DNA of 64,000 nucleotides from Methanobrevibacter arboriphilus JCM 13429 = DSM 1125 (GCF_002072215.1 NZ_JXMW01000007.1:1-64000), one strand, 5' to 3'. Counted from the stretch's first letter, positions 38,863-49,192 are shown. Notes: a model not told the origin generated them from the letters alone. Numbers and translations: made by a program.

Positions 38863-39834
38863 ATGTGTGGGATAGCCGGAATTGTTTATAAAGATAAAAA
38901 ATTACATAATGTTGGAGATGATATGACTAAAATGTTACATGCTCTTCAGCACAGAGGACCAGATTCTGCAGGTTTTGCAATCTATGGTGGAATGGGTCTT
39001 GAAGATAATGAATATATATTAAATATACAAGTAGCTGATAAAAAAGGTTTACTTCATACTGTTCAAGATGCTATTAATGTTAAAACTCCTATTAAAGAAG
39101 ATGAAATCATACCTTCTGTTGATGATTCTTTTATTTACAAATGTAAAATAGCTCTTGATGATTTTCATGATTTAAAACCTTTAATTACTAGTATTGATAA
39201 TATTGGAGCTACTAATACTAATAAGTGTATTAATGATTATTCTGTTGCCAATGTAGATAATGACGTGATAGTTTTAAATGGAAGTCATTCTTTCCAAATG
39301 ATAAAAGATGTAGGGTCTGTTTATGAAATTGCAGAGCGTTATGATACTCGTGATGTAAAAGGAACTCATGCGATTGGTCATACTAGGTTTTCTACTGAAA
39401 GTAATGTTGATAGATATCATGCTCACCCATTTCAGACTTATATTGTAAAAGATATTACTGTTGTTCATAATGGTCAAATTACAAATTATTGGAAAGTTAG
39501 AGATCCTTTAGAGAGAAAAGGTCATAAATTTGAAACTAATAATGATACTGAATGTCTTGTTCATTATATAGCTGATAAATTAGATACTGGTTATTCTCTT
39601 GAAGAAGCTTTAGAACAATCTGTTGAAGATATGGATGGTCCTTTTTCTTATATTATCGGAACTCCTAATGGTATTGGAATAGCTAAAGATAAATTAGGCT
39701 TACGTCCTGGAATAATGGCCGAAAATGATGATGTTTTTGCTATTGCTTCTGAAGAAATAGCTCTCCATGAAGTTATGGATACTCAAGAAGTTGAACAGAT
39801 TTCTCCTGGAGAAGTTAGGGTTTATGAGATTTAA
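38863..39834 (+). CDS. Archaeal glutamate synthase, glutaminase (domain 1) subunit
   Basis: 323 aa class II amidotransferase; the catalytic Cys is exposed at MCGIAGIVY. It supplies ammonia to the FMN subunit encoded two genes downstream. Other motifs: LHALQHRGPDSAGFAI, HAIGHTRFSTESNVDRYHAHPF, VVHNGQITNYWK, FETNNDTECLVHYIAD and KDKLGLRPG. In methanogens bacterial GltB is split into separate genes; this is the first. SD GAGGTGAT, 7 nt. The stop is followed within 15 bp by the domain 3 gene, so the three genes are an operon. Confidence 0.92.
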   Translation: MCGIAGIVYKDKKLHNVGDDMTKMLHALQHRGPDSAGFAIYGGMGLEDNEYILNIQVADKKGLLHTVQDAINVKTPIKEDEIIPSVDDSFIYKCKIALDDFHDLKPLITSIDNIGATNTNKCINDYSVANVDNDVIVLNGSHSFQMIKDVGSVYEIAERYDTRDVKGTHAIGHTRFSTESNVDRYHAHPFQTYIVKDITVVHNGQITNYWKVRDPLERKGHKFETNNDTECLVHYIADKLDTGYSLEEALEQSVEDMDGPFSYIIGTPNGIGIAKDKLGLRPGIMAENDDVFAIASEEIALHEVMDTQEVEQISPGEVRVYEI

Positions 39835-39849
39835 TTGGAGTTGTTATTT

Positions 39850-40662
39850 ATGGATTCAAACAATTTAACTAACGATAATTTAACTAAAGATTCTAATAAT
39901 AATAATATTGATGAAAATAGTATTAATGGAAATAGTATTAATAGAAATGATATTAATGAAAATAAGGTTTTTGAGCTAGATTTTTCATCAATGACTCCAA
40001 GGGAAGCTAATCAAAAGATAAAAGATTTGTCTACTAAATGTAATAAAATTTTAATTAAAAATCCTAATGCAATGCATTCTCTTGTAGCAGGACTTACTGA
40101 AAAAGCTCATATTGAAATTGAGGGTTCTGCTGGTTATTTTGCAGGAACTATGTTGGATAAAGCTCAACTTATCATTCATGGTAATGCTGGTTGGTTTGTT
40201 GGTGATAACATGACTGGTGGAGAGATTATTGTAGAGGGTTCTGCTGGTGATGGTGCTGGTCAAGGAATTTATGATGGTACTCTTGTTGTTAAAAATAGTG
40301 CAGGATCTCGTACTGGTGAGATAATGAAAGGAGGCACTGTTATTGTTGGTGGTGATTCTGGTTTTATGACTGGTATTTTTATGATGGGTGGCCGTATTAT
40401 TATTTTAGGTGACGTTGGTAAAGATGCTGGTGAATCTATTATTAGAGGAGCTATATATGTTAAAGGTTCTGTTGAAAGTTTAGGTCAAAATGCTAAGTTA
40501 TTAGATATTTCTAAAGAGGATTTAGATGAACTTAAGACTACTTTGAGTAGTTATGATTTTGATTTATCTGATGAAGATTATAAAAAGTTTAGAAAAATAG
40601 TTCCTAAAAGTAAACGTCCTTTTTATGGTAATGATGAAGAAGAAGATTGTTACTGTGATTAA
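39850..40662 (+). CDS. Archaeal glutamate synthase, GXGXG (domain 3) subunit
   Basis: About 270 aa. The C-terminal two thirds form the right-handed beta-helix of GltB domain 3, with repeating Gly motifs such as GSAGYFAGTML, GNAGWFVGDNM, GSAGDGAGQGI, NSAGSRTGEIM and GDSGFMTGIF. It has a structural role in channelling between glutaminase and FMN sites. Odd: the first 40 residues are almost pure Asn/Asp/Ser/Ile (NNLTNDNLTKDSNNNNIDEN), absent from typical homologues and probably grown from AAT-type repeats. ATG 39850 follows GGAG at 9 nt; TTG 39835 is less likely. Confidence 0.88.
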   Translation: MDSNNLTNDNLTKDSNNNNIDENSINGNSINRNDINENKVFELDFSSMTPREANQKIKDLSTKCNKILIKNPNAMHSLVAGLTEKAHIEIEGSAGYFAGTMLDKAQLIIHGNAGWFVGDNMTGGEIIVEGSAGDGAGQGIYDGTLVVKNSAGSRTGEIMKGGTVIVGGDSGFMTGIFMMGGRIIILGDVGKDAGESIIRGAIYVKGSVESLGQNAKLLDISKEDLDELKTTLSSYDFDLSDEDYKKFRKIVPKSKRPFYGNDEEEDCYCD

Positions 40663-40765
40663 TAACCTTAATAAAAATTATAGTATTTGTTATAATATTT
40701 TATTTGTTATAGTATAATATTTTTAAAATTTGTAATTTATTCAAAAACTTAATAGGAGGGAGTAA

Positions 40766-42250
40766 ATGCCTTTTAAAGTTGAAAAAGACTTAATGTTATG
40801 TAAAAGAAATTTTAATCGCCCTGGGTGTTGTTGGTATTTGTGTGATGATAGAGATGAAAATATTTGTAATAAATGTTTTTCTTGTTTAAACAATTGTCCT
40901 CATGGTGTTTATGAAGTGATTAATGGGGATCCCTATCCAGTTCATACTAAAAATTGTGTTGGTTGTAGGATATGTGAAGAAATGTGTCCTAATAATGCGA
41001 TTAATGTTAGTGCTGTAGCTAATGATAAACGAGGAATATGGTCTTATGATACTCTTAATGAAATTTCAAGAAAATCAAATCAGGGTTCTTATAAAATTAG
41101 GAGTACTGGATCTGTAAGATCTCTTCCTACATTTGATGATTTAGTTATTACTCCTGCTCAGGTTTCAAGACCTCCTATTGATAAATATCGTGAACCTTGT
41201 AGGACTGATGTTGTTTTAGGTAGTAGATTTGCTGAAAAACCACTTAAACTTGATACTCCTGTTATGATTGGGGCAATGTCCTTTGGAGCTCTTAGTAAAG
41301 AAGCTAAAATGGCTTTAGCTATTGGTTCTACTATTGCAGGAACTGCTACTAATACTGGTGAAGGTGGAATGCTTCCAGAAGAAAGAAAATTAGCTAATAA
41401 ATTAATTGCTCAGTATGCTTCTGGTCGTTTTGGAGTTTCTGCTGACTACTTAAATAATGCTGATGCTGTTGAGATTAAGATTGGTCAAGGTGCTAAATCT
41501 GGAATGGGTGGGCATCTTTTAGGTGAAAAAGTCACTGCTGAAGTTTCAAAAATTAGAAATATTCCTGAAGGTGCTGATGCTCTTTCACCAGCTAGACATA
41601 TGGATATTGTTGGTCCAGAAGATCTTAGTATGAAAATTTCTCAACTTAGGGAAATTACTAACTGGCAAGTTCCTATTATGGTTAAGTTTGCTGCTGGACG
41701 TGTTGCTGATGATGTTAAAATAGCTGCTAAAGGTGGAGCTGATATTATTGTTGTTGATGGTATGCAGGGAGGTACTGGTGCAGGTCCCGATGTTATAATG
41801 GAACATGCAGGAATACCTACATTAGCTGCTATTGTCGAAGCTGATAAAGCACTTAAAGAAGTTAATCTTAGAAGTAGTGTTGATCTTGTTGCTGGTGGTG
41901 GAATTAGAAATGGTGCAGATTTAGCAAAAGCTATTGCTCTTGGTGCTGATGCAGTTTATATAGCTACTGCTGCTTTAGTTGCTATTGGTTGTAAAACTTG
42001 TCAAATGTGCTTTAAAGGGAATTGTAGAAAAGGTATTGCTACTCAAAATATACAATTACGCCATAGACTTGATTATAAACAAAAAGGAGTTCAAGTTGCT
42101 AGATACATTAAAGCTATGACTGAAGAAGCTTGTATGTTAGTTCAACAAGGCGGTAATACTCATATTACTAAAATTGAAAAACAAGATCTTAAATCTTTGA
42201 CACTCGAAGCTTCTGCTTTAACTGGTGTGGGGATGGCAGGTTCTAATTAG
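40766..42250 (+). CDS. Archaeal glutamate synthase, FMN/Fe-S (domain 2) subunit
   Basis: 494 aa. It makes glutamate from 2-oxoglutarate and ammonia. The N-terminus holds two ferredoxin-type 4Fe-4S motifs (CNKCFSCLNNCPHGVY, CVGCRICEEMCPNNAI) typical of the archaeal form. The barrel follows: MIGAMSFGALSKEAKMAL, GTATNTGEGGMLPEE, EIKIGQGAKSGMGGHLLGEKV, FAAGRVADDVKIAAKGGADIIVVDGMQGGTGA, VAGGGIRNGADLAKAIALGADAV and a Cys-rich loop (CKTCQMCFKGNCRKGIAT) for the 3Fe-4S cluster. SD GGAGGGA. Last gene of the operon. Confidence 0.94.
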   Translation: MPFKVEKDLMLCKRNFNRPGCCWYLCDDRDENICNKCFSCLNNCPHGVYEVINGDPYPVHTKNCVGCRICEEMCPNNAINVSAVANDKRGIWSYDTLNEISRKSNQGSYKIRSTGSVRSLPTFDDLVITPAQVSRPPIDKYREPCRTDVVLGSRFAEKPLKLDTPVMIGAMSFGALSKEAKMALAIGSTIAGTATNTGEGGMLPEERKLANKLIAQYASGRFGVSADYLNNADAVEIKIGQGAKSGMGGHLLGEKVTAEVSKIRNIPEGADALSPARHMDIVGPEDLSMKISQLREITNWQVPIMVKFAAGRVADDVKIAAKGGADIIVVDGMQGGTGAGPDVIMEHAGIPTLAAIVEADKALKEVNLRSSVDLVAGGGIRNGADLAKAIALGADAVYIATAALVAIGCKTCQMCFKGNCRKGIATQNIQLRHRLDYKQKGVQVARYIKAMTEEACMLVQQGGNTHITKIEKQDLKSLTLEASALTGVGMAGSN

Positions 42251-43056
42251 AATTAGATTTATAATTTTGTCTTTAAAATTTAGATAAAAATATCTTTATT
42301 TCTATTTCTATAATTTATTTTTAAATTTTAGTTTTAGATTTCATTTTTAGACTTTATTTTTAGATTTTAGTTTTAGATCTCATTTTTAGATTTTATTTAG
42401 TTTTAGATTTCATTTTTATACTTTATTTTTATACTTATTTTTAGATTTTATTTTTATATATATTATAATTTTTATATTTTATAATTTAATAGTAAAATTT
42501 TAAAACATTATTTTTATCTTAAATATTATATACTATATATCAAAAAAAGTTATATATGATAAAAACATAATATAATTATACAATAATAAGAATACTTGAA
42601 TTTAAATAAACTTTACTCTATTTTTGGTCAATAAATTGAAAATAAGAGTTTATAAATATGTTTTTTATAATATGTTCTTAAATTAGGTATTGTTTTCAAT
42701 CATTCTTTATTATTATATCTTATTATATTATTATCTTATTATTTTATTAGTTTGTATTTATTATTGTTTTTTAATATAGTAATAATTAATTATAGTTTGC
42801 TTTATTAATTTATGATGTTTTATTGATTATATTTTATATATACTTCACACAAATAATTGGTTTATTTATAATTTTTAGTATTTTATATTATAATTTTTAT
42901 TTTATATTATAACTTTCATAATTTATTGTATAATTATAATTAATCTATTTGATGTATTATAATTTGTATTATTATTAATAGATCAGATAGATTATTAATT
43001 AAGATTGACTTAGATGGACTTCAACATGAATTTTTTTAATGATGGGCTGATGATAA
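42251..43056. other. Spacer before the MATE gene
   Basis: About 800 bp. After the glutamate synthase stop, TTTTAGATTTTATTTTTAGA-like motifs repeat at 42330-42450. TATATATCAAAAAAAGTTATATATG (42533 on) is a loose dyad. No gene recognised. Confidence 0.4.
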
Positions 43057-44619
43057 ATGAATCGGGATAAAAAAGATCAAAACAAAGGAATTAACAAAAA
43101 AGATACTAATAGTAGTAATACTTGTAATAATATTGAGAATAGTAATACTGATAATAATATTGAAAATATTAGTACTGGAAGTAATATTGATAATATTAAT
43201 GTTGATAATAGTATTGACAATAATGATGTTGGTAATGAAGATTTTGGAGAAACTGAAGGTGTTTCTACTATTCTTGGAGATCCAAAAAAAGCTATATTAA
43301 AGTTGTCTGGACCAATGATTATAGCTATGATGATTACTTCATTATACAATCTCATAGATGGTGTATGGGTAGCTGGACTTGGTCAAAATGCACTTGCTGC
43401 TATTGGTTTTATAACACCTATATTCATGGTAGTTATTGGTTTTTCAAATGGTCTTGGTGCTGGAGCTACTGCTGTTATATCAAGATTTATAGGTGAAGGA
43501 AGTAAAGATAAAGCTAATAATGCTGCAATACATATAATATTGCTTACAATAATATTCACAATTATAATAATGGTTTCTTTAGGCTTGTTTTTAAGGCCTA
43601 TTCTTGAAATGCTTGGTGCAGGAGTTACTGTTGACCTTGCACTTGCCTATGGTAATATTGTCTTTGCAGGGTCTATATTTATTGTATTTACAGCAGCTGC
43701 TTATGGAATACTTCGTGCAGAAGGAAATGTTAAAAAAACTACTTATGCAATGTCTTTAGGAGCTATTCTCAATATAATTCTCGATCCTTTATTTATATAT
43801 ACTTGGGGTTATGGAATTGCAGGTGCAGGTATTGCAACTGTGTTATCAATGGCTGTTTCAAGTTTCATTATTCTTTATTGGTTTAAGAAGGATACTTACA
43901 TTAGAATATCCTTAAAATTTTTTAATTTCAGTAAAGATATTTTAAAAAAGATTCTATCTGTTGGTATTCCTGCTGGTGCTGAGTTTTTAATCATGGCAAT
44001 ACTTGCAGGTTCTTTAAACATGATTTTAGTATCTGTTTCTGGAGCTGATGCTGTGGCTATTTATTCATCTGGTTGGAGAGTTCTCATGATAGCTATTGTT
44101 CCAATAATATCCGTATCTATTTCTGTTGTAGCTATTGTTGGAGCTTCATTTGGTGCTAGAAGATATGAAAATTTCAGTATTATTCAAAACTACTCTATTA
44201 AAATTGGAACTATAATATCTATTATTACAGCTGTATCTACATTTATTTTTGCACCATATATAGCAATGTTATTTACATATTCTCCTGAAACTGCTGCTTT
44301 AAATGGTCCTATTACTGATTTTTTGAGAGTAATGGCTCTGTTTTACCTTTTTGTTCCAATGGGTTCAACTGCAGCTTCTATTTTCCAAGGTGTTGGTAAA
44401 GGATTGGATTCTTTCATGCTTACAGCTATAAGGGAGTTATTGCTTGTTGTAGTATTTGCTTATATATTAGCTATTCCTCTTGGAATGGGTCAATATGGTG
44501 TATGGTGGGGAATTGTAATTGGAAATATAATTGGGAGTTTAATAGCACTGATATGGTCTAAATTATATATAAAAAAAGTTGTAACTATTAAAGGTGGGGA
44601 AAATGAAGCTTTAGAATAA
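43057..44619 (+). CDS. MATE-family multidrug/toxin extrusion protein
   Basis: 520 aa with about 12 membrane helices from residue 85 on; MATE N-domain signature ILKLSGPMIIAMMITSLYNLIDGVWVAGLG, AAIGFITPIF and GAGATAVISRFIGEG, then the second half-repeat ILSVGIPAGAEFLIMAIL. It should export cationic drugs or metabolites using an Na+ or H+ gradient. Odd: the first 75 residues are cytoplasmic low-complexity Asn/Ile/Asp (NNIENSNTDNNIENISTG), in DNA as repeats of AATATTGATAAT. Homologues start near STILGDPKKAI. SD is weak. Confidence 0.9.
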   Translation: MNRDKKDQNKGINKKDTNSSNTCNNIENSNTDNNIENISTGSNIDNINVDNSIDNNDVGNEDFGETEGVSTILGDPKKAILKLSGPMIIAMMITSLYNLIDGVWVAGLGQNALAAIGFITPIFMVVIGFSNGLGAGATAVISRFIGEGSKDKANNAAIHIILLTIIFTIIIMVSLGLFLRPILEMLGAGVTVDLALAYGNIVFAGSIFIVFTAAAYGILRAEGNVKKTTYAMSLGAILNIILDPLFIYTWGYGIAGAGIATVLSMAVSSFIILYWFKKDTYIRISLKFFNFSKDILKKILSVGIPAGAEFLIMAILAGSLNMILVSVSGADAVAIYSSGWRVLMIAIVPIISVSISVVAIVGASFGARRYENFSIIQNYSIKIGTIISIITAVSTFIFAPYIAMLFTYSPETAALNGPITDFLRVMALFYLFVPMGSTAASIFQGVGKGLDSFMLTAIRELLLVVVFAYILAIPLGMGQYGVWWGIVIGNIIGSLIALIWSKLYIKKVVTIKGGENEALE

Positions 44620-44690
44620 CTAGTGTAGTTGTTTAAACTTTATTTTTTCAAAAACTAATAATTTATCTTATTTTTTTCTAATTACTTATA

Positions 44691-45227
44691 TTAAAAATCA
44701 GATTGCTTGGCTATGCAGAATTTACAAACTGCATTTGGATTTTCTTTTTGTTTGTCTTTTACAGGACAAAAATAAGTTCCATTTTCATAAGTAACTTTTA
44801 AATTCCCTGGAAAAGGAGTTCCAATGGGATGTATTGGTTCATTTAATATGAAAGTAGTATATAAACTGATTATTGTATAAATTAGGGGAAATTTATCATT
44901 TTCATTTTTATATAATTCTTTATTTTTATTTTGTGTTTCTAATAATTCAATAGCTTCTAAAAAATCAGATTCATTAGATATTTTTGAATTATAATAATTT
45001 TTATCTTCTTTTACATCTTTTATTCTCATAATAAAATATTTTATATAGATTTCCAAGTATCCTTCTCTGTAACTTGATTGAACATATTTTCCTTCTTCTC
45101 TTAATATTACAGTAGCTAACATAAGGTCATGAACAGAAATTTTATTAGCTAATTCTTTAATAGCTTCCATTAAATCTTTCTTTAAAATGTTTTTCATTGA
45201 TTTAAATTCATTAAGTTCTTTAAACAT
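44691..45227 (-). CDS. UPF0305/DUF2115 family protein
   Basis: 178 aa. The C-terminus PIHPIGTPFPGNLKV ... YFCPVKDKQKENPNAVCKFCIAKQ is the hallmark of this methanogen family of unknown function. The three Cys residues could bind metal, but this is inference. N-terminal half is helical (MFKELNEFKSMKNILKKDLMEAI). SD AAGG is 7-8 nt before ATG. It is convergent with the MATE gene. Confidence 0.87.
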   Translation of the reverse strand: MFKELNEFKSMKNILKKDLMEAIKELANKISVHDLMLATVILREEGKYVQSSYREGYLEIYIKYFIMRIKDVKEDKNYYNSKISNESDFLEAIELLETQNKNKELYKNENDKFPLIYTIISLYTTFILNEPIHPIGTPFPGNLKVTYENGTYFCPVKDKQKENPNAVCKFCIAKQSDF

Positions 45228-45923
45228 TATAAAACCTTATTTTATATTAATATTTTTTATTTTTCTATTTTTCATTATTTGGATATTTTATTATCTTTAA
45301 TTCTATATTTTTATTACATTATTTTAAACTTTTATTGTAACTTTTAAAATTAATATTTATTTTAGAAGTAATATTTATTAATGGAGTTCAACAAATTTCT
45401 AAAAAGACATATTATTTAAATATAATATGGCTTTATATTAGAATATTAATAATACATTCACATACATATACTTAATTATAGAATACATAAATACATTTAC
45501 TAATAAAATAAATTAATATTTTAATTATATGATATTATTAATATAAACATTAAAATGACCATATGATGACTTTTTACTAAAATAATTATAGTTAGTAATT
45601 ATATATTTAATAGTTATATTAAGTAATCATAGTTAGTAATTATATATTTAATAGTTATATTAATTAATTATAGTTAATAATGCTATTAATTTTATTATAT
45701 TGCTATTTATTTAAAAATATTAGTAATTTTAAAGATATTAATAATTTTAGAAATATTAATATTATTATACTATAATTGAGAATTATATTAGAAATAAGAT
45801 TAATAAAATGAATTTAATAATATAAGATATAAACATTAAGATATAAACATAATTTATTAAATAGATAATATATTAAATAGACAATATATTAAATAGACAA
45901 TAATCAATATGAGGGATAAAAAT
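45228..45923. other. Spacer before npdG with a 41-bp repeat
   Basis: About 700 bp, divergent promoters. A 41-bp unit starting TAGTTAGTAATTATATATTT is present twice (45589-45629, 45630-45670). No gene recognised. Confidence 0.55.
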
Positions 45924-46604
45924 ATGAAAATTGCTATTATAGGTGGAACTGGAGATCAAGGATTAGGATTAGCTTTGCGATATGCCAAAAGTGGCGAAGA
46001 TGTTGTTATTGGTTCAAGAAAAGCTGAAAAAGCTGAAAATGCTGTCGCTGAAATTGAAAATCTTTTAGGTAAGACAAATATTGAAAATTTAGAAGGCTTG
46101 AGTAATCCTGATGCAACAATTATTGCAGATATAATTATATTGACTGTGCCTCTTCAAGCTCAAAAAGCTACTTTAGACAGTATAAAAGATTATTTGGATG
46201 GTAAAATTATCATTGATGCAACTGCATCACTAAGTTCTAATATTGGAGGATTCCCAACTGAATTTATAGAAGTTTGGGAAGGTTCTGCAGCTGAAAGGAC
46301 TGCAGCTATTTTAAAAGATAAAGATGTAAGTATTGTGTCTGCATATAGTAATATTTGTTCCTCAAGTTTAATGGATCATGAAGAAGAAATTGATTGTGAT
46401 TGTTTAGTTTGTGGAGATGATGATGAATCTAAATTAAAAGCAATTGAACTTGTTAATAAACTTCCAGGAGTTAATGCAATTGATTGTGGATCTTTATCAA
46501 GAACTAGAATTGTTGAAAAAATTACTCCTTTGTTAATAGGTCTTAATATCAAAAATAGAGTTCATCATGCAGGAATCAGGATAACTGGTTTAGATAAAAA
46601 ATAG
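45924..46604 (+). CDS. npdG: NADPH-dependent F420 reductase (F420H2:NADP+ oxidoreductase)
   Basis: About 226 aa. It transfers hydride between F420H2 and NADP+, supplying NADPH in methanogens. The start MKIAIIGGTGDQGLGLALRYAKSGEDVVIGSRKAEKA is the NADP-binding Rossmann motif. DIIILTVPLQAQKATL, IIDATASLSS, SAYSNICSSSLMD, DCDCLVCGDD and the C-terminal NRVHHAGIRITGL complete the pattern. ATG 45909 is in frame five codons earlier, but GAGGGA stands 7 nt before ATG 45924. Strong marker of F420-based metabolism. Confidence 0.95.
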   Translation: MKIAIIGGTGDQGLGLALRYAKSGEDVVIGSRKAEKAENAVAEIENLLGKTNIENLEGLSNPDATIIADIIILTVPLQAQKATLDSIKDYLDGKIIIDATASLSSNIGGFPTEFIEVWEGSAAERTAAILKDKDVSIVSAYSNICSSSLMDHEEEIDCDCLVCGDDDESKLKAIELVNKLPGVNAIDCGSLSRTRIVEKITPLLIGLNIKNRVHHAGIRITGLDKK

Positions 46605-46918
46605 CTTATTTAATAATTATATTTAATAATAATTATAGGTATTATTTGTGTTAAGATATTATTTATCTATAAAAATTATTTTTATTAGATATTTTTATTA
46701 GATATTTTTGTAGATATTTTATTAGATATTTTATTAGATATTTTTTATCTATAATTAATATATTTTGTATATTTGTCTATAATTTCTATAATTTGTGTAT
46801 TTATTTTAGATATATTTTAAATAATTTTTACCGTAATCTAAATTTATTCAAAAATTATGATTTATTGTATTGAAAATAGTTTATAATTCATACTTATCAT
46901 GAATTTAAGAGGTATTAA
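46605..46918. other. Spacer before endA
   Basis: About 310 bp. ATTAGATATTTTT-type units repeat about five times at 46685-46745 after npdG. No gene. Confidence 0.45.
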
Positions 46919-47443
46919 ATGCGCGGCTGCTTAACTGATGAAATAGTGACTATAACTATTAAAGAAGATCTTAATCAAAAAGCTATTTCTCTTAATCAGA
47001 AAAGTTTTTTTGGAAAGCTTGAAGATGGTTTTCTTGAACTTTCTCTTATTGAGGCTTTTTATTTAATGGAAAATGGAAGGTTGAATATTTATAATGTAGA
47101 TTCTGATGAAAAATTAGAAATAAATTATATTAGGGAGATTATCAAGAAAAAAGGAAACTATGCAAAATACTGCGTGTATAAGGATTTAAAAGATAGGGGA
47201 TACATCATAAAAACTGGTTTCAAGTATGGTTCTGAATTTAGACTTTATGAAAGGGGAAAGTCTCCAGGTGATGGTCATTCTGAATATCTTGTAAAAATTA
47301 TACATGAAGATTATGATATTAATGCTTTAGACTTTGCTAGCTATGTAAGAGTATCTCATGGTGTTAAAAAAAGCCTTTTAATGGCTGTTGTAGATGATGA
47401 AGAGGATATTACTTACTATAAAATAGAATGGACTAGGCCTTAA
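46919..47443 (+). CDS. endA: tRNA-splicing endonuclease
   Basis: 174 aa, the homotetrameric archaeal length. It cuts bulge-helix-bulge motifs in intron-containing tRNAs. The catalytic triad is visible: Tyr110 in FRLYERG, His120 in PGDGHSEYLV and Lys150/151 in SHGVKKSLL. FGKLEDGFLELSLIEAFYLMENG is the N-terminal domain. SD AGAGGTATTAA is close to ATG 46919. Confidence 0.95.
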   Translation: MRGCLTDEIVTITIKEDLNQKAISLNQKSFFGKLEDGFLELSLIEAFYLMENGRLNIYNVDSDEKLEINYIREIIKKKGNYAKYCVYKDLKDRGYIIKTGFKYGSEFRLYERGKSPGDGHSEYLVKIIHEDYDINALDFASYVRVSHGVKKSLLMAVVDDEEDITYYKIEWTRP

Positions 47444-47572
47444 TTTTATCATATATTATAGATTTTTTAAATACATTATTATATTAAGTCTGTATTATTA
47501 TCGATTATACTTATTGAGTATTGGTTTGTATTTATATTATTTATATCTGTGTTGATTAATATTGATTTATTG

Positions 47573-47719
47573 ATTATGTTCATATTGATGGTATATTGGT
47601 TTGTATTTGTATTGATTTAATAGATTGTATTTGTGTTGATTATATTATTGATTTAATTATGTTTATATTGATGGTATATTGGCTTGTATTTGTATTGATT
47701 TAATAAGTTGTATTTGTAT
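47573..47719. repeat. Imperfect 83-bp direct repeat upstream of trpS
   Basis: ATTATGTT(C/T)ATATTGATGG followed by TATATTGG and TTGTATTTGTATTGATTTAA occurs at 47573 and again at 47656, period 83, about 60 of 65 aligned positions equal. The spacer 47444-47760 is unusually G/T-rich on the plus strand compared with others. No gene in it. Confidence 0.7.
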
Positions 47720-47804
47720 TTATTGTAGTATTGGTTTGTGTTTCTTGTAGTTGTATTGATTGAGTATTGATTTTAGTAGTATATTAGAAGTTTTAGGTGA
47801 TTTT

Positions 47805-48893
47805 TTGATTGACCCATGGGCATCATCATCAGTTGATTATGATAAATTAGTAAATAAATTTGGAATAAAAAAATTTTCCAGTGTTTTAAAAGATATTGAA
47901 GATCCATTACCTCTCATGAAAAGAGGAGTTATATTTGGGCATAGGGATTTTGAGAAAATAATTCCTTTAGTAAACAAAAATAAAGAATTTGCTGTTGTTT
48001 CAGGTATGATGCCAAGTGGAAAGATGCATATAGGTCATAAAATGGTTGTAGATCAACTTAAATGGTATCTAAAAAAGGGTGGGAATTTATCTTTACCTAT
48101 AGCTGATATGGAATCATATGGTGCAAGAGGGATTGATTTTAATCAGGCAAAAGAAATGGCTGTTACAGAATACTTATCTAATTATATTGCCCTTGGGCTT
48201 GATTTAACTGATGAAAATGTTTTAGTTTATTTACAGTCAGAACATAATCCTGTTAAAAATTTAGCTTTTGAATTGTCTAAAAAAACTAATTTCAATGAAT
48301 TAAAAGCTATATATGGGTTTTCTCCATCTACAAGTATATCTCATTTATACGCTCCTATTGTTCAGGTAGCTGATATTTTACTTCCTCAAATAGAGGAGTA
48401 TGGTGGTCCAAAACATGTTGTTGTTCCTGTTGGTGTAGATCAAGATCCTCATATAAGATTAACTCGTGATATTTCTGATAAATTTAAATCTAAATATGGT
48501 TTTATTCCTCCTTCTTCTACATATCATAGATTCCTTACAGGCCTCACTGGAGGTAAGATGTCAAGTAGTGATCCAAAAACAGCTATTTACTTAAATGATT
48601 CTCCAAAAGAAGCTGAAAAGAAAGTTAAATCAGCTAAAACTGGTGGTCGTGAAAGTTTAGAAGAGCAAAAAAAACTTGGTGGTTGTCCTGATCAGTGTGT
48701 TGTTTATGAAATGTTAGTATATCATTTAATCGATGATGATGCTGAACTTAAAAATGTTTATGAGAATTGTAAAAATGGAACTTTGCTTTGTGGAGAATGT
48801 AAAACAATTACTGCAGAAAAAATGAAAAAATTCTTTGAAAAATTAGCTGATAAGAGAGAAAAGTCATTAGAAATTGCAAAGACCCTTTTATAA
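47805..48893 (+). CDS. trpS: Tryptophanyl-tRNA synthetase
   Basis: 362 aa class I synthetase charging tRNA-Trp. It starts MIDPWASSSVDYDKL, as archaeal/eukaryotic TrpRS do. VSGMMPSGKMHIGHK holds the HIGH motif, IADMESYGARG the substrate pocket, VPVGVDQDPHIRLTRDI, and GGKMSSSDPKTAI the KMSKS-type loop. TTG 47805 is chosen because AGGTGAT ends the right distance before it (7 nt after GG). The frame is open back to 47760, but that part has no SD and no homology expected. Confidence 0.93.
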   Translation: MIDPWASSSVDYDKLVNKFGIKKFSSVLKDIEDPLPLMKRGVIFGHRDFEKIIPLVNKNKEFAVVSGMMPSGKMHIGHKMVVDQLKWYLKKGGNLSLPIADMESYGARGIDFNQAKEMAVTEYLSNYIALGLDLTDENVLVYLQSEHNPVKNLAFELSKKTNFNELKAIYGFSPSTSISHLYAPIVQVADILLPQIEEYGGPKHVVVPVGVDQDPHIRLTRDISDKFKSKYGFIPPSSTYHRFLTGLTGGKMSSSDPKTAIYLNDSPKEAEKKVKSAKTGGRESLEEQKKLGGCPDQCVVYEMLVYHLIDDDAELKNVYENCKNGTLLCGECKTITAEKMKKFFEKLADKREKSLEIAKTLL

Positions 48894-49192
48894 TTTTTAT
48901 AATAATATTCTTTGAGTTATTTTTTATTTAAAGTTAATTTAAAATTTAAAAAACTTAATTTAAAAAACTTAACTTAAAAAATTTAACTTAAAAAACCTAA
49001 CATAAAAAATCTTAATTTTATTATTTTTAATAATAAGTTATTAAAATTATTTAACTATTAAAATTATTTAATTCATTAAATAATATATTATTTATAGAAT
49101 GATTTACTAATATATTCATTTAGAATCAGTTGTGAAATAGATTCTTAATAATTTAATTAAAATCGATTAAAATTTAATTAATAGGTGGTATA
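48894..49192. other. Spacer before the SpoIIM-like gene
   Basis: AAAAAACTTAATTTA-like units repeat at 48940-49015. No gene. The SD AGGTGG for the next gene lies at its end (49183-49188). Confidence 0.4.

Noticed and set aside
47760-47804. Earlier TTG as trpS start
   Set aside because: It directly follows a stop, has no SD, and AGGTGAT points to TTG 47805 giving the family start MIDPW.
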